Assembly (NCBI GenBank): GCA_964584305.1 | Contig: CAZOZL010000010.1 | Location: forward strand, 1 to 64,000 | Direction: 5' to 3' | Length of the DNA: 64,000 bases | From: SB11 sp964584305 | GTDB taxonomy: Bacteria > Bacteroidota > Bacteroidia > UBA8524 | Part shown: piece by piece, positions 56,793 to 63,044 of the stretch | How positions within the stretch are numbered: the first letter of the stretch is position 1 | Layout: each line of letters begins with the position of its first letter | Notes under the pieces: model-generated | Databases searched by the model: none | Told to the model about the DNA's origin: nothing | Seen by the model: only the letters and a program-made list of their open reading frames with translations | Position numbers and translations under genes: made by a program

Positions 56793-56990
56793 AGTATAAC
56801 ACCCCCTTTCAAACCAACTTATTAGCACTACCAAATAAGTACCCTTCCCCCTTCAAGGGGAAGCCAAATTGTGGCACAGATAAAAACAGCAATACATTGG
56901 TAGGGGTTAATAACAAGGAAGGAATATAGATACCATACCATTCATGCCTATTCTGTCTGCCCATTGCACTAAAGGTTAAAAACTAATAGC
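56793..56990 (+). repeat. Dispersed intergenic repeat family R2, copy 2
   Basis: It holds the 20-mer CCAAATAAGTACCCTTCCCC and a CTTCCCCCTTCAAGGGGAAG hairpin (56844-56863). The alignment to copy 1 extends through GGTAGGGGTTA and TACCATTCATGCC. Confidence 0.75.
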
Positions 56991-57350
56991 TACTAAAGAC
57001 ACTGTTAATCAGTATTTTATACAGGTTTTATTCTAATACTCAAAATTATATTATAATGTACTACGGGTGTTGTTATATATTTTATAGTTATTATTGGTTT
57101 AAAAAACATTTCAGTTTTTTGTAAAGCTACCTACATAAACCATATAGTCTTTTAATAAACGTGTAAAAAACAGCATGAAACAGCTTTATTAAGGAGTTAT
57201 CATTTTTTTTAATTGCTAAAGAGTGAGAAAAGGAAGAGTCATTTTAAAATATTTTAAGTATCAATTATCATTGCCTGTCTAATAATACTGATTACCAGTA
57301 TATTAAAATACAAAAAGAGGATATTATAGTTTTATAGATTAAATATTTCT

Positions 57351-57383
57351 TTTGCAATTTATAATGTTTATATATTAGATTTG
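57351..57383 (+). promoter_or_regulatory. Predicted promoter of the XRE/AT-hook gene
   Basis: TTTG (57351-57354) and TAGATTTG (57376-57383) are spaced 21 bp apart, close to the Bacteroidota -33/-7 pattern. Its -7 box ends 17 bases before the ATG at 57401, which argues against the GTG at 57386 as the start. Confidence 0.55.
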
Positions 57384-57400
57384 CAGTGTTAAATAATTAT

Positions 57401-58208
57401 ATGAATACACCATCAAAACGTTTCAAGTCTATAAGAAAGGAGCTTGGACTTACGCAAAACGAGTTTGCCAAAGACCTTAATATATCACAGGTAGCGGTAT
57501 ATAAGTTAGAAGAAGGGCAAATAAAAAGTATTAGCCAAGAGGTTACTAAAATTTTAGAAGAAAAATTCGATATTAATAAAATCTGGCTTCACTTTGGTGA
57601 AGGTATGATGTATTTAGACGAGACTACTAATATGTATTCCGTCTATAATAAATTAGAATACCTTTCTAAACTTTGTGAAAATATTTTAACCCATTTAGAA
57701 GGCGGTGCAGCCCCTTCAGTAGTAAAACGTGGCGTAGGTCGCCCTCGCAAAGCCCCTATTGCATATGATGCTAATAAGGTGAAACGTGGCGTAGGTCGTC
57801 CTCGCATACATCCCATTGTTGATGATGCCAATAAGGTGAAACGTAGCGTAGGTCGCCCTCGCATACACCCCATTGTTGATGATGCCAATAAGGTGAAACG
57901 TAGCGTAGGTCGCCCTCGCATACATCCCATTGTTGATGATGCCAATAAGGTGAAACGTAGCGTAGGTCNNNNNNNNNNNNNNNNNNNNNNNNNNNNNNNN
58001 NNNNNNNNNNNNNNNNNNNNNNNNNNNNNNNNNNNNNNNNNNNNNNNNNNNNNNNNNNNNNNNNNNNNCTCGCATACATCCCATTGTTGATGATGCCAAT
58101 AAGGTGAAACGTAGCGTAGGTCGTCCTCGTAAAAACCCAGTGAGTAAAGCAGCACCCAATACCTCAGAAAAAAAGCGAGGTAGAGGTCGCCCAAAAAAGA
58201 ATAGTTAA
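57401..58208 (+). CDS. XRE-type regulator with tandem AT-hook-like repeat array
   Basis: I use the ATG at 57401. The N-terminus (about 5-70) is a Cro/C1-type helix-turn-helix with RKELGLTQNEFAKDLNIS and VAVYKLEEG. A short helical segment (about 75-100) follows. From residue 109 the chain consists of 19-residue units of the form KRxVGRPRIHPIVDDANKV, each carrying a GRPR core like that of AT-hooks. Four full units and part of a fifth precede the 100-N gap; the end of another unit and a last unit follow it. The protein closes with a canonical KKRGRGRPKKN AT-hook and the stop at 58206-58208. Counting the gap as 100 bases breaks the frame artificially; a true gap of 3+57n bases keeps it. The gene should encode a DNA-binding protein with multivalent minor-groove contacts. 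Its target and function are unknown. Confidence 0.8.
57725..58137 (+). repeat. 57-bp coding tandem repeat (minisatellite) with internal gap
   Basis: Units start at 57725, 57782, 57839, 57896 and 57953, then resume after the gap. Units 3 and 4 differ by only a base or two. The 57-bp length is a multiple of three, so changes in copy number would not shift the frame. The real copy number is unknown because the assembly breaks inside the array. Confidence 0.95.
57969..58068. other. Assembly gap of exactly 100 N inside the repeat array
   Basis: The sequence before the gap (57915-57968) is identical over 54 bases to that after it (58069-58122), as expected inside a 57-bp tandem array. Real length is 3+57n bases, where n may be -1 or more. 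Confidence 0.98.
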
Positions 58209-58225
58209 ATTTTTTTATATAAATA

Positions 58226-58250
58226 AAAAGCCGCTAATAGCGGCTTTTTT
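58226..58250 (+). terminator. Intrinsic terminator of the XRE/AT-hook gene
   Basis: The arms AAAGCCGCT and AGCGGCTTT with an AAT loop are followed by further T residues, 18 bp after the stop codon. Confidence 0.93.
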
Positions 58251-58340
58251 CGTCTTATATTAGCGTTGGTTCGTCAATTAAGCACTTCTTACTCCCTTTT
58301 ATTTCGTTTATTTGCTATTAAAACTAAGTTATTATCTATA

Positions 58341-60938
58341 ATGAGAATCTTAAATATACTTTTAATAAGTACACTACTACTATTTACCCAGTGTTCCAGT
58401 ACTAAAAAGTTTTCAAAAAAGCAAAAAGGTAAAAGTGCTAAAGCTCTCAAAGCAAAAGGTGGGAAAGGGAAAAAAACAGCCACCATTAAAAGCAAAACTA
58501 AAAATTGCAAAAAGGTAGAAGGCTTATTCACCATATACCAAGATACACTTACTGGCAAAGCGTATATGGTAATTAAAAAAGAACAACTGGATAAAGAGTT
58601 TATATATTTTAGCTATGCTGAAAATGGTTTGGTGCTAACAGGGCATTTTAGAGGTGCATATAGAGATAACCAAGTATTTAAAATCCGTAAACATTACAAT
58701 ACCATTGAGTTTGTAAAACAAAATACAAGTTTTTATTTTGATAAGAATAATGCTATTAGCAAAGCCGCCGAGGCAAATATTTCACAATCTATATTAGTAA
58801 GCGAAAAAATTATAGCAAAAGATACTGCCAAAGACGAGTATTTATTAGATGCCAACAAAATATTTATATCAGAGCGGTTAAGCAAAATCACACCCACTCC
58901 GTTTCCTGCACGCTTTGCTGCTCGCCAGTTTAAATTAGGTAGATTAAGCAAAAGCAAATCGCGCTATGCTAATGTGAGAAACTACCCAAAAAATACAGAT
59001 ATTATTGTTGAGTATGTGTATGATAACCCAATGCCAAGAGTTAGAGGCGGGAGAGAAGTAACGGATGCACGCTCTGTATCAGTAAAAATACAGCATAGCT
59101 TTTTGCAAATGCCCGATAATAACTTCAAACCCCGTTTTGATGACCTTAGAGTAGGATATTTTACACACCAAGTAAATGATATGACAAGTGCTTCGCCCAC
59201 TCCATACCGAGATATAATACATCGTTGGAATTTGGTGAAAAAAGACACTAATGCAGCTATTTCTGAACCCGTTAAACCCATAGTGTGGTGGATTGAGAAT
59301 ACTACGCCAGTAGAATACCGTGAAGTAATTAAACAAGCAGGATTAAAGTGGAATCAAGCGTTTGAAAAAGCAGGTTTTAAAAATGCTGTTGAAATAAAAA
59401 TACAACCCGATACTGCCAATTGGGAAGCAGGAGATATTAGATATAATGTATTGCGCTGGACATCAAGCCCCAACCCTCCGTTTGGTGGTTATGGACCTAG
59501 CTTTGTAAACCCTAAAACAGGCGAAATTTTGGGTGCCGATATAATGTTGGAATATATTTTTATTACCAACCGCTTGCGCCAAGAAAAGCTGTTTGATATA
59601 GCAGGACTGGAAGGGTATTTACAAGAAATGGACACAAAACACGAGAAACAAGTAGGACACTATTGCGAAGCAGGACATTACCTGCACCAAAGCACTTTGT
59701 TTGGCTTGTATGGTTTAATGTCTCAAGGGGCTTCAATAAAAGATAAAGGAGAATTTATTTCACAAGCCTTACACTATTTGATACTACACGAAATGGGGCA
59801 TACTATGGGGCTAAACCATAACATGAAAGCATCACAATTGCACAGCCCTGCCCAATTAGCCGATAAAAACCGTGTAGCTAAAATGGGCTTGCTGGGTTCT
59901 GTAATGGATTACCCCGCTACCAATTTCCGTTTAAACCCCGAGCAACACACCTTGTATTTTACCAATAAACCTGGTCCTTATGATAATTGGGCTATTGAGT
60001 TTGGATATTCAGTAGGAGTAGAAAATGATATCGCTGAAAAAGCAAGATTAGAAAAAATATTAGCCCGCAGTACCGAGCCTGAACTAACCTTTGGTAATGA
60101 TGCCGATGATATGCGCTCCCCTGGTAAAGCAATAGACCCCCGTGTTAATGTAAGCGATTTAAGCAGTGATGCTATTAGCTATGCAACAGAGCGTATGCAG
60201 TTGGCTAATAAAATATTAAGAAACATTAAATCTAATTATAGTATTAAAGGGCAATCGTATCACGAGTTGCGTACCGCTTTTTTAGTACTAACAAGTGAGA
60301 TGGCAATTTCAGCATCAACAATATCACGCTATATTGGTGGCGTATATGTAGAGCGTAGTGTGGTAGGGCAAAAAAATGCGAAACAGCCTTTTACACCCGT
60401 TGCCTACGCCGACCAAAAACGAGCTATGAAAGCATTAGCCGATAATATATTTGCCCCTAATGCCCTCAATGCACCAAAAGATATTTATAACTACTTGCAA
60501 ATGCAACGCAGGGGTTTTGGCTTTTTTGCACGTACCGAAGACCCAAAAATTCACGACCGTGTATTAGCTATACAAAGCACTGCTCTAAGACATATACTAC
60601 ACCCTACTGTAACAAAACGACTTACAGATAGCCGCCTTTATGGAAACACATATAGTGTTACAGAAATGATAACCGACTTGAATAACGCTATTTTTAAGGC
60701 AGACCTCAACGGCAGTGTAAATACATTCCGCCAAAACCTTCAAGTATCCTATACTAAAGCAGTAATAAGCATACTAAAATCAAAAAGGTACGATAACATG
60801 ACTAAATCGGCGATTTTAGCATCATTAAAAAGCATTAATGCAAAAATGAGAGCATCAAAAGCTAAAGGAGATAGTGATACCAAAGCACACCGTGGGCATA
60901 TCATATTTTTAATTAAAAAAGCATTAGAAACTAAATAG
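58341..60938 (+). CDS. Zinc-dependent metalloprotease lipoprotein (DUF5117/DUF4953-like)
   Basis: I choose the ATG at 58341, because it opens the lipoprotein signal MRILNILLISTLLLFTQC (lipobox Cys18); a frame from 58266 would add 25 residues upstream. The 865-residue mature part has a Lys-rich linker (about 20-55), a DUF5117-like beta region (about 60-300) and a metzincin-like zinc site HEMGHTMGLNHN (His483, Glu484, His487, His493) with an SVMDYP turn downstream. It should be an outer-membrane-anchored protease. It is not in an obvious operon. Its terminator is at 60960-60986. Confidence 0.88.
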   Translation: MRILNILLISTLLLFTQCSSTKKFSKKQKGKSAKALKAKGGKGKKTATIKSKTKNCKKVEGLFTIYQDTLTGKAYMVIKKEQLDKEFIYFSYAENGLVLTGHFRGAYRDNQVFKIRKHYNTIEFVKQNTSFYFDKNNAISKAAEANISQSILVSEKIIAKDTAKDEYLLDANKIFISERLSKITPTPFPARFAARQFKLGRLSKSKSRYANVRNYPKNTDIIVEYVYDNPMPRVRGGREVTDARSVSVKIQHSFLQMPDNNFKPRFDDLRVGYFTHQVNDMTSASPTPYRDIIHRWNLVKKDTNAAISEPVKPIVWWIENTTPVEYREVIKQAGLKWNQAFEKAGFKNAVEIKIQPDTANWEAGDIRYNVLRWTSSPNPPFGGYGPSFVNPKTGEILGADIMLEYIFITNRLRQEKLFDIAGLEGYLQEMDTKHEKQVGHYCEAGHYLHQSTLFGLYGLMSQGASIKDKGEFISQALHYLILHEMGHTMGLNHNMKASQLHSPAQLADKNRVAKMGLLGSVMDYPATNFRLNPEQHTLYFTNKPGPYDNWAIEFGYSVGVENDIAEKARLEKILARSTEPELTFGNDADDMRSPGKAIDPRVNVSDLSSDAISYATERMQLANKILRNIKSNYSIKGQSYHELRTAFLVLTSEMAISASTISRYIGGVYVERSVVGQKNAKQPFTPVAYADQKRAMKALADNIFAPNALNAPKDIYNYLQMQRRGFGFFARTEDPKIHDRVLAIQSTALRHILHPTVTKRLTDSRLYGNTYSVTEMITDLNNAIFKADLNGSVNTFRQNLQVSYTKAVISILKSKRYDNMTKSAILASLKSINAKMRASKAKGDSDTKAHRGHIIFLIKKALETK

Positions 60939-60959
60939 TTTAGCAGCAATTAGTTACGG

Positions 60960-60986
60960 AAAGCCCCGCCCATTGGGCGGAGCTTT
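60960..60986 (+). terminator. Hairpin terminator of the metalloprotease gene
   Basis: Arms AAGCCCCGCCC and GGGCGGAGCTT pair with one mismatch and an ATT loop. The T-tract is short. Confidence 0.75.
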
Positions 60987-61090
60987 ATAGTTTATAGTGG
61001 CGCAAGTTTATTATAGATAAACCCGTTTGCAATAACAAGTATGATAGGGTTCTATTACAACCTCTGAACCTTTACAAGTAAAAATGGATT

Positions 61091-61285
61091 GTGCGTGGCT
61101 TTCCTTCCTGCGATTGCTTGTGCGCTGTATAGGAGGGGCAAACGGGTGGTTAAAAGCCTACCCAAAGCCATTTAGGAGGAAAACAGCCGCACTTACGCAC
61201 ACGAACCTATGCTAAACTAAACAGAGCAATAGCCCTTGCAACTTTCTTAATCCTTGTCAGTATTATCTGTCGAGGATTTTTTTTG
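61091..61285 (+). ncRNA. Candidate structured small RNA
   Basis: The region between the metalloprotease and the SOD-like gene has nested complementary segments: GTGCG (61091-61095) with CGCAC (61188-61192), TGGCTTT (61096-61102) with AAAGCCA (61164-61170), CCTTCCT (61103-61109) with AGGAGG (61131-61136) and GGGTGG (61144-61149) with CCTACCC (61157-61163). Together they make a closed multi-branch fold, with an unpaired AGGAGGAAAACAG strand. A separate intrinsic terminator ends it at 61249-61284, although no plus-strand gene precedes that. I recognise no known RNA family and no clear promoter. Confidence 0.4.
61249..61285 (+). terminator. Intrinsic terminator with no upstream protein gene
   Basis: AATCCTTGTCAG and CTGTCGAGGATT form a 12-bp stem (one wobble, one mismatch), with a TATTAT loop and a long T-tract on the plus strand. 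It stands about 290 bp past the metalloprotease gene's own terminator, which is why I suspect an RNA gene before it. Confidence 0.8.
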
Positions 61286-61331
61286 ATGTATTTGTTGCTG
61301 TGTTTTATGGTTTTAGCGGAGCAAGTTGCTT

Positions 61332-61339
61332 TATATTTG
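61332..61339 (+). promoter_or_regulatory. Predicted -7 box (TATATTTG) of the SOD-like gene
   Basis: An exact TAnnTTTG element ends six bases before the ATG at 61346. Confidence 0.5.
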
Positions 61340-61345
61340 TAGTGT

Positions 61346-62104
61346 ATGAAAAAAGAAAATGCGCAGCATCCCTTTATAAAAAATATAGTAACTAATATTA
61401 CTGTTTTAATGCTACTATTTGCCATATCGTGCAAAAGCACTAAACCTACTGGTGCTACAACAGTGAAACCAGCAACATACCCTACCGCTGACGGTTTTGC
61501 ACAAAAGCCATTAGCATACAACTACGCTGCTTTAGCCCCATTTAGCACAAAAGAAACAGTGAAATCACACTTTATAGAAACGCAAAGCAGTTATCTTAAC
61601 AAGCTAAACAAGGTAATATTTGCACACGAGAGTATGATGGGCAAATCTTTGGAAGAATTATTACAAGGCGTATCAAAACTGCCCGAAGATGTAAGAAGCA
61701 TAATTAGAGAAAATGGAGGCGGATATTGGAATCATACCTTTTTTTGGAAAGGGCTTACTACTAAAAAAAATACTCAACCCAATGAACAACTAAGAAAAGC
61801 AATTATTAGCAAATGGGGCAGTATAAAAAAGTTTAAGAAAAAGTTTGAAAAAGTAAGTACAGTAAAATACGGGCAATGCTGGGTATGGCTTGTAAATACT
61901 GAGAAAGGACTAAAAATAAGCCGAACAGATAACGAGGATAACCCGCTTATGGATATTAGCAAAATACAAGGGAAACCAATTATAGCCATTGATATGTGGA
62001 AACACTCTTTGGGGGGCGATAGCCCTATTATAGTGGATGATTATCTTACAAATTTTTGGCAAGTGATAGACTGGGAAAGAGCCTCGAAACTATTTAATGA
62101 GTAA
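61346..62104 (+). CDS. Superoxide dismutase-like lipoprotein (Fe/Mn family)
   Basis: The 252-residue protein has a lipoprotein signal peptide (about 1-28, Cys29 in FAISCKST) and a linker, then an Fe/Mn superoxide dismutase fold (about 54-250). Metal ligands are His75, His130 (GGGYWNHTFFW), Asp216 and His220 (IDMWKHS). The active-site Tyr83 is kept. Several second-sphere residues differ: the usual Glu of DxWEH is Lys219, the usual Gln in NQDNP is Glu197, and the His at 79 is Thr. It should detoxify superoxide outside the cytoplasm if it is active, which the changes put in doubt. Confidence 0.85.
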   Translation: MKKENAQHPFIKNIVTNITVLMLLFAISCKSTKPTGATTVKPATYPTADGFAQKPLAYNYAALAPFSTKETVKSHFIETQSSYLNKLNKVIFAHESMMGKSLEELLQGVSKLPEDVRSIIRENGGGYWNHTFFWKGLTTKKNTQPNEQLRKAIISKWGSIKKFKKKFEKVSTVKYGQCWVWLVNTEKGLKISRTDNEDNPLMDISKIQGKPIIAIDMWKHSLGGDSPIIVDDYLTNFWQVIDWERASKLFNE

Positions 62105-62119
62105 TTTTTTATTTCGTGA

Positions 62120-62149
62120 TTTGAAAATTCAAAATCAGTAGTATCTTTG
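62120..62149 (+). promoter_or_regulatory. Predicted promoter of tRNA-His
   Basis: TTTG (62120-62123), an 18-bp spacer and TATCTTTG (62142-62149) form a close match to the Bacteroidota -33/-7 promoter, 17 bases before the tRNA. Confidence 0.75.
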
Positions 62150-62167
62150 CACACCTTAAAAAAAATG

Positions 62168-62241
62168 GTGGTTGTAGCTCAGTTGGTTAGAGCATCGGTT
62201 TGTGGTGCCGAGGGTCGCGGGTTCGAGTCCCGTCTTCCACC
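62168..62241 (+). tRNA. tRNA-His (GTG anticodon)
   Basis: Cloverleaf landmarks are present: D-arm GCTCAGTTGGTTAGAGC, anticodon loop TTGTGGT with GTG, T-arm GCGGGTTCGAGTCCCGT, and an extra G at -1 (62167) opposite C73, as in tRNA-His. The CCA end is encoded (62242-62244). The acceptor stem has two adjacent U-U mismatches (positions 5:68 and 6:67). Confidence 0.93.
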
Positions 62242-62250
62242 CCACTAATT

Positions 62251-62286
62251 CAAAAGCCTTGAAAGTTTAAACTTTCAAGGCTTTTG
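62251..62286 (+). terminator. Palindromic terminator after tRNA-His
   Basis: A perfect 36-base palindrome (arms begin CAAAAGCCTTGAAAGTTT) lies 9 bp beyond the tRNA. The T-rich right arm fits a plus-strand stop. Confidence 0.85.
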
Positions 62287-62324
62287 GTATTTTAAATGGA
62301 GTTTACTTTTAATAGCACTTACCC

Positions 62325-62440
62325 ACTAAAGGCAAACTCCTTCCAATATTAACTATTAGCAGAACCAAATAAGTACCCTTCCCCATAAGGGGAAGCCAAA
62401 TTGCGGTATAGGTAAAAACTGCAATACTGAGGGGTTTACA
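62325..62440 (+). repeat. Dispersed intergenic repeat family R2, copy 3
   Basis: It holds CCAAATAAGTACCCTTCCCC, a CTTCCCC-ATA-AGGGGAAG hairpin (62378-62395) and a downstream AAAACTGCAATAC block shared with copy 1. It occupies most of the gene-free stretch 62287-62470; nothing else is visible there. Confidence 0.75.
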
Positions 62441-62470
62441 GTAGTTTAACCTTAGCCCCCGCTGCCGTTG

Positions 62471-62941
62471 CTAATGCTTAAAAGTTATTGTGTGGATATG
62501 AATGGTGCTGCCTATTATATCCTCAAAAACAATTTGTAACTCACTATCCGTTAGTATTTCAATATTGTATAGTCTAGTTCCCATAAGTAGTTTGGTTTTG
62601 TTTGTTCTAAACACCCAACTGTTTGTAACACCTTGCGGGGTGCTGTCATCACACTTGGTTGCCCCTTGGTCAAAAACTACATTTCCATTAGCATTAAAAA
62701 TCAGTAAATCATCTTGGTCGCAAGCAGGCTTACTACTAAGCACATCGCTTATCAGTTTTCCATCATTATCTTTTACAGGCGGGTTAGCTATCCATGCAGT
62801 GTATCGCCAAGGCTTGGCGGTTATCAATTCAGTTTTGGTAGCCGGCGTAGGTTCAGGAGTGTTTGTAGTACTGCTATCATCGCTTTTACTACACGCTACA
62901 AGTACTATACAAAAAGTGAAATACTGTATTAGTTTTTTCAT
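62471..62941 (-). CDS. Lipocalin-like lipoprotein
   Basis: The 156-residue product has a lipoprotein signal (FCIVLVACSKSDDSS, Cys about 17), a Thr/Pro/Ser-rich linker (about 20-38) and a beta-rich body. The body opens with ITAKPWRYTAW and has DDLLIFNANGNVVFDQGATKC, a pattern common in Bacteroidota lipocalin-like domains. Paired cysteines (about residues 74 and 98) may form a disulfide. The ligand is unknown. It is transcribed alone and diverges from the GT39 gene. Confidence 0.75.
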   Translation of the reverse strand: MKKLIQYFTFCIVLVACSKSDDSSTTNTPEPTPATKTELITAKPWRYTAWIANPPVKDNDGKLISDVLSSKPACDQDDLLIFNANGNVVFDQGATKCDDSTPQGVTNSWVFRTNKTKLLMGTRLYNIEILTDSELQIVFEDIIGSTIHIHTITFKH

Positions 62942-63044
62942 AACACGTTTGTTTTACAAGGTAAATATACAAAAAAATTATTTTCTACCGTCAACCCACA
63001 ACGCAACAACATTTCTCTGAAAAACACTTTCTTTGCGTTTTAGA

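Larger units (their letters stand above)
56498..57350. other. Long non-coding stretch rich in dispersed repeats
   Basis: No gene is supported. It contains R1 copy c (56714-56742), a GCAATGACG-type inverted repeat (56748-56789), R2 copy 2 (56793-56990) and AT-rich DNA before the promoter of the XRE gene. Confidence 0.7.

Noticed and set aside
57386..57400. GTG at 57386 as start of the XRE gene
   Set aside because: It lies only two bases past the -7 box and upstream of or at the expected transcript start; the ATG at 57401 gives the normal HTH opening.
57725..58137. Possible CRISPR array because of regular 57-bp repeats
   Set aside because: There are no variable spacers; the units abut head to tail, are in frame with a gene and encode a protein repeat.
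61091..61192. Known RNA families (tmRNA, RNase P, SRP RNA) for the structured region
   Set aside because: None of the hallmark sequences of these RNAs, such as the tRNA-like TTCGA arm or the GGAAGGAAGCA loop, is present.
61207..61521. Open frame antisense to the start of the SOD-like gene
   Set aside because: It lies opposite a gene with clear family motifs and over a terminator. Its product resembles nothing.
62251..62286. Phage attachment site next to tRNA-His
   Set aside because: The palindrome lies outside the tRNA, has terminator form and no integrase gene is present.
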